A stretch of DNA of 34,478 nt from Hofstenia miamia (Eukaryota; Xenacoelomorpha; Acoela; Hofsteniidae). This document shows, piece after piece, positions 20,926 to 32,814 of this stretch; position 1 is the stretch's first letter, and each line of letters starts with the position of its first letter. Made by a program: the position numbers and the translations under genes. The DNA is taken from contig CABFPE010000031.1 of assembly GCA_900660155.1 (NCBI GenBank), positions 1,507,475 to 1,541,952 on the forward strand. The letters run 5' to 3'. The notes below the pieces were generated by a model. The model was not told where the DNA came from, searched no databases, and saw only the letters and a list, made by a program, of their open reading frames with translations.

Positions 20926-23900
20926 ATGCCTAAGATTTGTAACCAACAAATTACTATGCAAGAACAATGCTTTCATGAAGAAATCTGGGAAATGATAATT
21001 TCAAATTTAAGAGGAGAAGACTTGCTTAATGTATCTGCAACATGCCAATACTTAAAGAACATTATTGAAAGCAAGAAAGAGCTGTGGTACAGTGTTTGTA
21101 ATGATGAAATTGGTTTGGATATGTTATCTAAATTATTTTTACTTCATAGCAATGTATTTCAGCGGATAAAAACAGGTATAACTTATAATTCATACATATG
21201 TATTTACCGGGACTGAATGAAAAATAAATTCACTTTGAAAATTAATAAATTTTAACCTCTGACTATTTGGTTGTATTTTATTTCGCTGGGGTTGACCTGG
21301 TAAATATGTGTACTATATGACTTTGTATGTATTTTACTTGGGGAAAATGCCTACCTAGAGGCTTCGATTTTTGCTAATAAATGTGATTTGAGTTAATCAT
21401 TGCACTGTTCGCACTGGAAATTGACTTCGAAAATTTGAATTTATTTGAATTCAATTTTTGACAATTATTTTCTTGTGATCTCAAATATATATCATTTACG
21501 ATTGTGATCGTTTTATCAATTTTAATTGGTCATTATTTGTCGAATCATTAAGTGGAAAGAACTCTTTTCTAAGAATCTATTAATGTAAATTTTTATTATA
21601 CTTACAACGTCTTTTGATTTTTATGCAGGGTGTATTTCAAATGAATGTGTTTTAAGATTGAATTACGACACCAGAAAAATTCTGAAAATTCAACAGATTT
21701 TGTTTTCTCAATGATATATTAGTGTGACAAATCCACCTAATTCCCACAATCCAACCTATTGTGCATATCGGGATGCTTGTGAAAAGTTAGTATTCAAAAA
21801 GTAACATAACTGCTACTTTTAAAACAAGTTTTCAATGTCGTTTTGCCTAAAAATATTTTCTTTTGTAAAATCAAACGCAATTGAACTCATAGTTTTCCAA
21901 TTTTTCAACTAGCTTTGAGGTTATTTTCTAGGTTTAAATTCTTATTAATTTTCTTCTAACATGACTTATTTCTTAAGAGAAACATGAAAACCTTAATTTT
22001 TCTGTGAATATAAACCCTTAATATTAAGAACTCTTTGGTACATCTTCAAATAAGTTGTTCAAAATTCAATAACAATTCCTATAGCGTAGAAATGTGTTTA
22101 GATAACACCCAGTTTTGGAAGGGAATATATCTCACATATAAACGATGTAAGATTTCATTGAATACGCATACAAAAAAGAAAATTTCGAAAATTAAATTAC
22201 GAACCAAGACAGATAGGATCTCAATCATTGATACTTGTCGAGATTGGTTGATAGTGGGATGGAATAATGGAAGAGTGGATATGATAAACTTACGCAATTT
22301 CTCACGCTTTAATGTTCACAATCACTCTTCTATGGCTACATTTGTCAGTGCGTTTGTGCACTCTCATTCAAAGAACACCAATCTTGAAATCGAGTAAGTT
22401 TTTTCTTATAAGCTGCTATATAAATATTTAATACTCTATAATTGTGTAAAGCTTATAATATTATGTTCACTAGAGGTGGGCGCCGCCGTAAGCCGACTAC
22501 TATTGGCGGCGCAGGCCCAATAAGATCGGCGGCGGCGCAGCCGGCTGACCGGTATCTATAGAACTGGATTAGACTGTATAATATTGCAAATAGAGATCCT
22601 ATAAGGCCGATAGCTCTGTGGAAACGTGTGATGCAAACAGTATTGTTTAAACTATCTATCTGCAAAGAGGTTCATCACGCGCTTACAGGCAATCTGATTA
22701 ATAAGACCAAACCTAATCAATGTTAAGCGCCACTACCCCATCAAACCCATTAAATGCGGTATTCTTTTTATGACACATTCCGCAGGCCTTGACATAGTTT
22801 TAGTTATCGATCGGCTCGGCCGTTTAAATTTTCCGGCGGCGGCGGCTCAGTTGACTGGTGCCCAGCTCTAATGTTCGCAAAATTCTTAAATATTGTGCGA
22901 TTTTGCATCGTCGCCAGTTATTCATGAAATTGCACGAAGAATAGTAAACCTGTATAAATATAATATGAGGTTTTGATATTTTCTATTGAACGCTGCTAAA
23001 CTGGTAGTTATTAACGTATACTAAAAGAAATTTTTAGTATAGATCGTGAACCATACGTCTCATTAATTTATAATCGTTTAAATTGACCTTTCCTGTAAAG
23101 AAAAATTTCAAGAAAGGAAAATTCAAAGCCGGAAAATGAAAGTCTAGAAAATTCCATTTACAAGGTTGGTGTTGGGATTAGAGCTAGTCTTAGGTTAGAG
23201 TTTTTGGATTATTTTGAAAGTCTTGAATTTTGGAAGCATTGAGTTTTCTCACAGATTCCCATTTATATGTTATAGAAGTGGGGATGGGATCCGGATAGTG
23301 AGTTGAATAAACCGGATACCGGATACCGGATAATTCTGGATAATTTGACTGCCGGATACCGGATAATATATTGTTGAATTGTTACCAGGGCAAGCAGAAA
23401 TTGACTTAAGAAAAAAAATATGACCATATTCTTATAACAAAACAAAAATTTGCCATAAAATATTACTATCCATTTTTCGAAATGATCCATTTAATCAATA
23501 TTAAACATTTTTTATTATTGAGAAAAAGATATAAAACAAATACAAAAACTCTTATATAACATAAAGTCACATTTTTAAAACAACTATTTCACTAAATTAT
23601 AATAACTGCACATAAATTGCCATGTATTATTGTGGTTAAGATTTTTATCATAGGCTAAGAGTTTTCTCAACAAAGAGAAACTTCTTTCACTGCAAGCAAT
23701 GTTGCTTGAAATTTTCATAATCTAGCATACAATTCCGATTAAATGTCCATCCCCTTTTCTTCCATCATAGCAGTGAAACCGCTATTTTCTAATTGTGATT
23801 TGATTTAGGCGTTTATTTCACAGATATCATTTTCAAGATCAAGAGTGGGATTAATAATAACATCTGGATCATAGCAGTGAAACCGCTATTTTCTAATTGT

Positions 23901-26659
23901 GATTTGATTTAGGCGTTTATTTCACAGATATCATTTTCAAGATCAAGAGTGGGATTAATAATAACATCTGGATCATAGCAGTGAAACCGCTATTTTCTAA
24001 TTGTGATTTGATTTAGGCGTTTATTTCACAGATATCATTTTCAAGATCAAGAGTGGGATTAATAATAACATCTGGATCATAGCAGTGAAACCGCTATTTT
24101 CTAATTGTGATTTGATTTAGGCGTTTATTTCACAGATATCATTTTCAAGATCAAGAGTGGGATTAATAATAACATCTGGATCATAGCAGTGAAACCGCTA
24201 TTTTCTAATTGTGATTTGATTTAGGCGTTTATTTCACAGATATCATTTTCAAGATCAAGAGTGGGATTAATAATAACATCTGGATCATAGCAGTGAAACC
24301 GCTATTTTCTAATTGTGATTTGATTTAGGCGTTTATTTCACAGATATCATTTTCAAGATCAAGAGTGGGATTAATAATAACATCTGGATCATAGCAGTGA
24401 AACCGCTATTTTCTAATTGTGATTTGATTTAGGCGTTTATTTCACAGATATCATTTTCAAGATCAAGAGTGGGATTAATAATAACATCTGGATCATAGCA
24501 GTGAAACCGCTATTTTCTAATTGTGATTTGATTTAGGCGTTTATTTCACAGATATCATTTTCAAGATCAAGAGTGGGATTAATAATAACATCTGGATCAT
24601 AGCAGTGAAACCGCTATTTTCTAATTGTGATTTGATTTAGGCGTTTATTTCACAGATATCATTTTCAAGATCAAGAGTGGGATTAATAATAACATCTGGA
24701 TCATAGCAGTGAAACCGCTATTTTCTAATTGTGATTTGATTTAGGCGTTTATTTCACAGATATCATTTTCAAGATCAAGAGTGGGATTAATAATAACATC
24801 TGGATCATAGCAGTGAAACCGCTATTTTCTAATTGTGATTTGATTTAGGCGTTTATTTCACAGATATCATTTTCAAGATCAAGAGTGGGATTAATAATAA
24901 CATCTGGATCATAGCAGTGAAACCGCTATTTTCTAATTGTGATTTGATTTAGGCGTTTATTTCACAGATATCATTTTCAAGATCAAGAGTGGGATTAATA
25001 ATAACATCTGGATCATAGCAGTGAAACCGCTATTTTCTAATTGTGATTTGATTTAGGCGTTTATTTCACAGATATCATTTTCAAGATCAAGAGTGGGATT
25101 AATAATAACATCTGGATCATAGCAGTGAAACCGCTATTTTCTAATTGTGATTTGATTTAGGCGTTTATTTCACAGATATCATTTTCAAGATCAAGAGTGG
25201 GATTAATAATAACATCTGGATCATAGCAGTGAAACCGCTATTTTCTAATTGTGATTTGATTTAGGCGTTTATTTCACAGATATCATTTTCAAGATCAAGA
25301 GTGGGATTAATAATAACATCTGGATCATAGCAGTGAAACCGCTATTTTCTAATTGTGATTTGATTTAGGCGTTTATTTCACAGATATCATTTTCAAGATC
25401 AAGAGTGGGATTAATAATAACATCTGGATCATAGCAGTGAAACCGCTATTTTCTAATTGTGATTTGATTTAGGCGTTTATTTCACAGATATCATTTTCAA
25501 GATCAAGAGTGGGATTAATAATAACATCTGGATCATAGCAGTGAAACCGCTATTTTCTAATTGTGATTTGATTTAGGCGTTTATTTCACAGATATCATTT
25601 TCAAGATCAAGAGTGGGATTAATAATAACATCTGGATCATAGCAGTGAAACCGCTATTTTCTAATTGTGATTTGATTTAGGCGTTTATTTCACAGATATC
25701 ATTTTCAAGATCAAGAGTGGGATTAATAATAACATCTGGATCATAGCAGTGAAACCGCTATTTTCTAATTGTGATTTGATTTAGGCGTTTATTTCACAGA
25801 TATCATTTTCAAGATCAAGAGTGGGATTAATAATAACATCTGGATCATAGCAGTGAAACCGCTATTTTCTAATTGTGATTTGATTTAGGCGTTTATTTCA
25901 CAGATATCATTTTCAAGATCAAGAGTGGGATTAATAATAACATCTGGATCATAGCAGTGAAACCGCTATTTTCTAATTGTGATTTGATTTAGGCGTTTAT
26001 TTCACAGATATCATTTTCAAGATCAAGAGTGGGATTAATAATAACATCTGGATCATAGCAGTGAAACCGCTATTTTCTAATTGTGATTTGATTTAGGCGT
26101 TTATTTCACAGATATCATTTTCAAGATCAAGAGTGGGATTAATAATAACATCTGGATCATAGCAGTGAAACCGCTATTTTCTAATTGTGATTTGATTTAG
26201 GCGTTTATTTCACAGATATCATTTTCAAGATCAAGAGTGGGATTAATAATAACATCTGGATCATAGCAGTGAAACCGCTATTTTCTAATTGTGATTTGAT
26301 TTAGGCGTTTATTTCACAGATATCATTTTCAAGATCAAGAGTGGGATTAATAATAACATCTGGATCATAGCAGTGAAACCGCTATTTTCTAATTGTGATT
26401 TGATTTAGGCGTTTATTTCACAGATATCATTTTCAAGATCAAGAGTGGGATTAATAATAACATCTGGTGGAATTTCAACTCAGTCAAACATTGAACAACT
26501 TTGATTTTTTATGACAGCAGCCTTACTTGAAGCAATTAGATTGTCAATCCCCCAATATTTTGCCTGAATACGTATGGCAACAATTTGCTAGCAACTAAAC
26601 TTCCTGGGGGTTAGTCAAGGAAGTATATTAAATGAAATTGGAAGAATGAATATTTATAT

Positions 26660-26691
<32 letters not shown>

Positions 26692-29600
26692 TATTTAAAA
26701 TAATTAAAAGAAATCACAATCCAGCATTAAATTTTAAGTTTTTTTCTTAATTTTAATGAAACAATGCCAAAATAGGACTTTTATGACATTTCAGCAACAA
26801 ATATTGCCATATTTTTCAAAAAAAACCTAAATATGACTTTTTATGACTTTATAACTTCCTATTTAACTGTACTCCAGGTCTGACAAACACCTAATTTTAA
26901 GCAGACATCAAAGGAGGCCAACAGAAAAAGTATGACTTTTGGTTGCCCTAATTGTTAATGAAGAACAACCTTATTTCTCAATTCACATCGACCTCATGCG
27001 GATAAAAATAAATAAATACTAAATAGAGTACGTCATGATATGTCAGAAAAACTTGTTTTGTTGCTAGACAACTTCCATATCATGGAGAAATATAGTTTTT
27101 TCCTCGAAAATTCCATTTTTAAATCAAGTTTTATCTCAGAATATGCTATTCGGTAAAATCCAGTAAACAAGTTAAATTCTACCGGATACCCGGATCCTGT
27201 TGTGAAATTGCGATTTTACCGGATGCCCGCACATCCCTAAATAGAAGTAAGAGATGGTAGCCGCCGTGTCTAAAATTTGGATTAAATTAAATGCTAAAAA
27301 TAGAATTTTTGCTAATACTTCACAAATAAATTGCAAAATCATATACAACGTTGCTCATTTTGGTAATGGTTAGTGTAGTAATTATGAAAACAGTTTTCTT
27401 ACTCCAATAGGCGTGGATAATATTGGCGGCGTGCTGTAGCGCCCACTTTCATTTATTAAAACCTTTATTCGAGGATATTCGACTTATTTTTGTTATGCTT
27501 ACTTTCTATAAGACAATATGTAAAAATTTAATGAACTCATCAATAGCTTCTCAAATTTGTGCTCCTGCAACCAAGTTGACTTCAGCACTTGCAAATCTTA
27601 TGATTTTATTACCCACCCCTAGCTTCAAGGAGACTCGTGGATACATAGACTTATTTTGCAACACTGTTTGCTCATATACGTAGTAATTATTCATTTCTCT
27701 CTCACATTTTTCGTTTAAAATTATATTTTATAACTTTGTAAATTGACTAATCGCTATGAATTAATAAATTCATTACTTTGTTCTGTTTAGTTTGACTAAA
27801 CTTGGGGTGATTTCGGTTGCATCGAATATCTTAATTATCAGTTGCTTCACAGCTGTACATAAATCTACACCACATGTGTCGTCCCAAATGACGTTGATGT
27901 TTCCGCAGATGCATGGGATAAGCAACATAGCGGTGTCGAATGATGTGTTTGCTCTGATGCTATCGGATGGAAGTCTTCAGATAAAACAAATAAGGGTTCT
28001 TTGTCGGACAACTATAAACATAAAAACTCTAAAGATTCTAAACGTAGGTAAAATTAAAAATTCATCTGAATTTGCGTAGTGCGATAAAATTTGCATGTGC
28101 ATAGGCCTATATTCTCTGCTAATCACCACTGCAACGACGACCAGGTTGCAACGATCTATGTGTCAAATAAATTACACATTTAGGTGGTTCAAGTGGGCAA
28201 TGTGGATCAATCTGTGATATGTAGAATATATGTATACAGTGTACCCTCGGTTATCCAACCCTCGGTTTTCCGCCAAACTCGATTATCCGCCAATTTTTTC
28301 GTGTCCCGTGCGTTTTGAGAGCAGAAATAACGCCACCCGGTCTATCGACATTCACCAAGAATTTTAGTTTGCCGTGCGTAGCAAACCGCCCTCAATTGTC
28401 CGCCACTATGTCCAAAAACAGCGCTAAGCGACCAGGGATGGGTAAAAAATAATTTATTGGAAAATAATTGCAATAAATATTAATAAAATAATTTATTTTT
28501 ATGATTTTAAAAAATAAAAAATTTATTTTCACGATGCATTATGGATTTCTTTNCGCAGATGCATGGGATAAGCAACATAGCGGTGTCGAATGATGTGTTT
28601 GCTCTGATGCTATCGGATGGAAGTCTTCAGATAAAACAAATAAGGGTTCTTTGTCGGACAACTATAAACATAAAAACTCTAAAGATTCTAAACGTAGGTA
28701 AAATTAAAAATTCATCTGAATTTGCGTAGTGCGATAAAATTTGCATGTGCATAGGCCTATATTCTCTGCTAATCACCACTGCAACGACGACCAGGTTGCA
28801 ACGATCTATGTGTCAAATAAATTACACATTTAGGTGGTTCAAGTGGGCAATGTGGATCAATCTGTGATATGTAGAATATATGTATACAGTGTACCCTCGG
28901 TTATCCAACCCTCGGTTTTCCGCCAAACTCGATTATCCGCCAATTTTTTCGTGTCCCGTGCGTTTTGAGAGCAGAAATAACGCCACCCGGTCTATCGACA
29001 TTCACCAAGAATTTTAGTTTGCCGTGCGTAGCAAACCGCCCTCAATTGTCCGCCACTATGTCCAAAAACAGCGCTAAGCGACCAGGGATGGGTAAAAAAT
29101 AATTTATTGGAAAATAATTGCAATAAATATTAATAAAATAATTTATTTTTATGATTTTAAAAAATAAAAAATTTATTTTCACGATGCATTATGGATTTCT
29201 TTTCACGCTAGGCATGCTGATTCAAACATTATCCTGTACCGTAAATATTTCAACATGATTACATTTTGTATTCTTTTTGTATTTTTTTTGAAATTAATTC
29301 GATTATCCGCCAACCCGGTTTAGCGCCAAGATTTGGTCATGTCCCAAGAATGGCGGATAACCGAGGGTACACTGTCGTCTGAACAGGAAAACCATAAAAA
29401 ATCTACTCAGTCCATTCACAGTGGAATAGCCAAAAAATATTCTTACCTCTAAGTGTACTTTTTGTGGATGTAAACAACAAAATTTTAATTCTAGTGGGCT
29501 TTTACATATTAAATTTGCTAAATGAGAAGTGAGATAAAAAGCGAGCACAAGATCAAATCGTTCGTAATAATTACATATGTGATGACTGTGATGCCTGTTT

Positions 29601-32600
29601 TCACATCAAGAAAAAAAGTTAAAACAAAACGAAAATAAAACACAGACAATCTTACGAAGTTATTTATTTGCGTACTGGTCGAATCATCATGAATCAATTG
29701 TGGTGGCAAGGTTTTAACCAATGAAGTTATCTGCACTGTAATATTGCACATGCATCATACACGTTAATTTTTATTTTATTTAGTTTTTTGTTCTCACAAC
29801 TATATCTTTTTATAATGGTCACGGGTAAGAAATGTATTAGTCGATTTGGATCATGTTTCAGCTTTCGTGTGTTACTGGCAACCTGTTTGCCACACATTTC
29901 AGTCATATAAAATAAGATTACTTTTGCATTATTACCTCCACAAAAATACATGCGTATAATCAACTTGAAACTAGAGATGTCATTGAAAGAGAACTTTGCG
30001 AATTGCCTAAGTTCTTGCTACGTTAAAATGACAAAACCAGCAGATGTCTGTTTGCCATGAATTATTTATGATTATCATCGTTGTCAGAATATGTTTTTGA
30101 AAAAATGCTGTTGATTTTCTTGGAACTATCAACTTTCAATAACTTACTTTTCTCCGCGACAACGTAGAGCTGTATTTGACGAAACCAAAAACTGCAATCT
30201 CGGAAGAAGGATACGTTAGCTTAACTATGATAACTATGTAAATTTTTCAAATAAATGCTTGTTTACAAAGCTAAATAATTTATCGGGAAAACCTAATAAG
30301 ACGACCAACTTTGAGATCTTGCCTCCATTTTTTACCAAAGACTTTCTAGGAAAAGTCGCAAATACGATCGTCACATATATTTCACCCAAAACACTAAGAC
30401 GAAATATACGTTTCATTTACCTTCTAGTATTTTGTCTTCTGTTTTTCTCTGAATCTATCAAAAATATTCTCAACACCAATTTTGCTTTAAGATGTTAGAG
30501 CACCCTCTCAACCCGTTTTTCGAAGTGATTGTGAAACTTGTCAAGGAAATATCAAGTGCATTATCAAAAAATCTTTCTAGTACTAATCAAATTCTACAAC
30601 TTAATTCACCAATACCTAGAAACTTAGAGCAATGATTTAAAATTTTGATAATTTGCCAAACGTTGTCAAAATGTTGCCAACAATCCATAATTAAAAAATT
30701 TTTCCAAAAAAATCCAAAATTTTGGCAAAAATCCAAACAATTGTTCTAGGGTTATACAAAATTCATCTAACTCATTGAGTAAATTCAAATTTGCACTCTA
30801 TGAAAATTGTTTTACGAACTATAAGACTGACAAGTTATTGATCCAGTTCTTTGCAACTGAAAATTGTTTTTATACACTTTAGATAAAACTTTTAAGTGAA
30901 GAGATTTAGGAATTCAATGAAAGATTTGTTGTAAGAATTTGTTATATACTTATTGTATTGTTCAAAAATTGGAAGCAATTGAGTCTATGCAAATACTTAG
31001 TAAGAAAATTCAGAATTATTAACTAATGACAACATTTCATACTTTACTTCTAAATTAAGGTTCTACTAATCTCGCATTTAAGTAAATGACCCCAAACTGT
31101 TAATATCTACACGTAAAAAACTTAATGTCAAACAGTAGTTAGAACAACAAATTTACTTAGTTCATGGCCATATCAAAAAAAATCATTTTTGATCTAACTG
31201 AATTTTTATAAATATGCCATGCCATATAATTAAGTGCAATATATACGATGCAATTATAAATTATTCAATAGGCATATCTGAAACATATTAATTTGCAAGA
31301 TTTAAGAAATTATATCACTAAAATTTAAGTGTTTGATTTCACAAGCCGATATTTCTAACGTATTTGTTGGAAGCACATTGAAGTGAAATTCCCATACAAC
31401 GAAGTTTATTGCAAAGGCAAATCTTTAAATTCTTTGGAATACCAGCTACCTACAATTTTTTATGCAAAAATCTGTATAAGCAAAATGTTACTAATAATTT
31501 TGTTATTAAATGCTAAATAACGCTCATTTGGTTTGAATATAAATATTAATAGATTTTCGTGCATAAAATAATTTCCTGATAGGCTTCTCAAATGATATTT
31601 TTGTTTCGCATTCATACTACCTTTAGCTACAAATCGATCTATGTGAAGGTTTATACATTTCCGCACAAAAGCTCTGGTGGATCGAAATCGAAGGCAGGGA
31701 TCTAATTCTATATGAAGATAATCTTAGAACAAATCTAAATTCTCCAAACTCTTCAACATTTTGCAATGTGCAGAAGTCAATGGTGGTGAATGAAAAGATT
31801 ATTATGCTAAGAAATTACGAAGATGAAATATTATGCTATGCAAACAATGGAACAAAACGTCTATTATTTACCAACAACATTCCCACCCGCAATATATATG
31901 AGTTTCAGTTTTTTGGATCGGTTTGTTTCTATGTTGATAATAACAATACGCTCGTAGTTTCAAATGACCTCGTATACTCTGCCTACAGCAATATAACCTT
32001 CCAAACGCTTCAGTTTCGTAGAACCAGGAAGGAATGTAGAAATGGTCCCTACTTAATCCATGTAGCAGCTACAATTTTGTAAGTGAGTACAATTGAAAAA
32101 TACTTTAAGTTTAATGAACTATCTAAGATTTTAATGTAGATTAAGTTAGAACAATTTCTTTATGGTATGTGCATTTACAAAATTTTAAGTTACATAGGCT
32201 ATTGAGAGCTTTGCAGATATAATTAATTTAAGCTTATGATGGATTCAGTCAGATTAATCCCATCAGGTCGGATTCGACAAAGACAAATCACGCAAACTTA
32301 TTTTGAATGCCAAAATAGGTCTGGTTAAATTTCAGTTACTTTTATATATTATTTAAAAAATGACATTCCTCTGAAGTTAATGTTTAAATCTTATAATATT
32401 TCATATATATTTACACAGTTGCAATTTCCAAATAGAAAGAATGGGTTTTCAATTTTCTTCAGTATTAAATTTAAATTAACATCCACTTTGTGTGTTTTTC
32501 CTATTGTATACAAAAACAATATATGGACAATGAAAAGTAGAAAATGTCATTCTGCCTTATGGAAATAACCATGAGAATTGATTTAAGTGCATGAAAGCAA

Positions 32601-32814
32601 GCTTAAGCAATTATTGCTGAAGGCGCAATTTTTTATAATTCCGTTGAGTAAAAATTTAAATTTTTCAAAAAATATTTGGGAAGTTGCTACAAATTGGGAT
32701 CAAAGATATATAGATATATTTCTTAGAGCTATAGCATACTTGAAGACAGCCTCGTCACTCAGGCCACCAAAAAGAATTGAAGTTTTTTATTCAGTCTATG
32801 AAGATGAACACTGT
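20926..32814 (+). CDS. F-box gene with beta-propeller-like exons, possibly decaying
   Basis: Exon 1 (20926-21175) encodes an F-box at residues about 15-55 (FHEEIWEMIISNLRGEDLLN...WY). F-box proteins bind Skp1 and recruit substrates to SCF ubiquitin ligases. Likely later exons are 21629-21785, 22085-22393 (or from 22055), 27791-27995 (or to 28047), 31627 (or 31649) to about 32078, and about 32598-32814 (TAA). Exons 3-5 contain WD/propeller-like blades such as ISIIDTCRDWLIVGWNNGRVDM and VFALMLSDGSLQI; the phase joining exon 3 to exon 4 is exact. Problems: candidate exon 2 has an in-frame TGA at 21712, the exon 4 donor is either weak (GTTCTT) or out of phase with the TTTAG acceptor, and the last junction is unresolved. 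The gene may be a pseudogene, or errors next to the assembly joins may be responsible. Total would be about 540 residues. Confidence 0.55.
21176..21628. other. Intron 1 of the F-box gene
   Basis: Runs from GTATAA after exon 1 to the TTATGCAG acceptor of the candidate second exon. AT-rich with no other feature. Confidence 0.5.
22471..22870. mobile_element. 400-bp hAT-type MITE, CGG-rich
   Basis: Terminal inverted repeats TAGAGGTGGGCGCC and (reverse of the right end) TAGAGCTGGGCACC agree at 12 of 14 positions. Flanks are ATGTTCAC (22463-22470) and ATGTTCGC (22871-22878), an 8-bp target duplication with one mismatch, as expected for hAT transposition. Subterminal regions are full of GGCGG/GCCGCC words, in sharp contrast to the AT-rich intron. 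No coding capacity. Confidence 0.82.
23590..23716 (-). pseudogene. hAT transposase C-terminal (dimerisation) fragment
   Basis: A minus-strand frame reads NIACSERSFSLLRKLL followed by YDKNLNHNNTWQFMCSYYNL. The xxSxxxSERxFS-Lxxx pattern is the hallmark of the hAT C-terminal dimerisation domain. Stops and frameshifts upstream, plus the 26-copy array, separate it from the rest of the former gene. Confidence 0.75.
23766..26466. repeat. Tandem array of 26 copies of a 104-bp unit
   Basis: The unit begins CATAGCAGTGAAACCGC and ends AACATCTGGAT. Starts at 23766, 23870, 23974 and so on to 26366 show a 104-bp period, giving 25 full copies and a last copy truncated by 3 bp. All copies look identical by eye. 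Read on the minus strand, one unit encodes DPDVIINPTLDLENDI, joining in sense to the flanking hAT transposase remnants, so the array was amplified from transposase coding sequence. Since 104 is not a multiple of 3, each copy shifts the frame. Confidence 0.97.
26666..26691. repeat. TA microsatellite
   Basis: About 26 bp of uninterrupted alternating AT inside the hAT element, preceded by a short CACACA run. Confidence 0.9.
27904..28552 (+). repeat. Left copy of an exact 649-bp duplication joined by one N
   Basis: Identical by eye to 28554-29202, with a constant offset of 650. It ends exactly at the single N at 28553. It includes the 3' part of F-box exon 4 and the left part of the pogo MITE. 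Most simply an unmerged contig overlap. Confidence 0.85.
28553..28553. other. Single ambiguous base at an assembly join
   Basis: One N separating two exact 649-bp copies. Confidence 0.95.
28554..29202 (+). repeat. Right copy of the 649-bp duplication
   Basis: Repeats exon-4 coding from CGCAGATGCATGGG onward and the left half of the pogo MITE, then continues into unique sequence. This copy probably carries the true continuation of the locus. Confidence 0.85.
28887..29374. mobile_element. 488-bp pogo/Tigger-type MITE
   Basis: 20-bp perfect terminal inverted repeats CAGTGTACCCTCGGTTATCC at 28887 and, reversed, ending at 29374. Subterminal TTATCCGCCA words recur. The left flank is TA, as expected for the Tc1/mariner/pogo group, but the right flank is TC, so the duplication is degraded or the end is mutated. 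A short frame starting ATGTCCAAAAACAGC (about 29058) looks like the beginning of a former transposase, suggesting origin by internal deletion. The first 316 bp also appear at 28237-28552 because of the duplicated join. Confidence 0.85.
29375..31626. other. Rest of the F-box intron, no gene seen
   Basis: AT-rich sequence with several overlapping short frames on both strands (for example 30234-30498), none with coding character. It ends at the CCTTTAG acceptor of the 31627 exon. Confidence 0.45.

Larger units (their letters stand above)
23280..27240 (-). mobile_element. About 4-kb hAT transposon with internal satellite
   Basis: A perfect 8-bp duplication ATAGAAGT flanks the element (23272-23279 and 27241-27248). 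The ends are imperfect inverted repeats: GGGGATGGGATCCGG on the left and, reversed, TTAGGGATGTGCGGGCATCCGG on the right. CCGGATACCGGATA-type subterminal repeats lie at 23312-23365 and 27180-27226. On the minus strand, transposase remnants lie on both sides of the 104-bp array. The distal block is KYWGIDNLIASSKAAVI (about 26510-26570). The proximal block ISSNIACSERSFSLLRKL (about 23650-23716) matches the hAT C-terminal dimerisation region. Stops, the array and an AT microsatellite make it inactive. It lies in the third intron of the F-box gene. Confidence 0.85.

Noticed and set aside
21699..21722. A 21-nt intron (GTTTTC...TTAG) that would remove the in-frame TGA of the candidate F-box exon 2
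   Set aside because: It would restore the frame, but 21 nt is far below the length metazoan spliceosomes handle, so I treat the TGA as real or as a sequence error.
23766..26466. CRISPR-like array
   Set aside because: Units are directly adjacent and identical with no variable spacers, and the sequence is eukaryotic. It is a tandem repeat.
27423..27683. 86-codon ORF between the hAT element and F-box exon 4
   Set aside because: Not in phase with the neighbouring exons through any visible acceptor and lacks the propeller pattern. Left unannotated.
28554..28729. Duplicated exon 4 of the F-box gene as an alternative exon
   Set aside because: It lies in an exact 649-bp duplicate joined by an N, most simply an assembly artefact.
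30234..30498. Overlapping 60- and 79-codon ORFs on opposite strands
   Set aside because: Low-complexity AT-rich frames without motif, splice context or conserved character.
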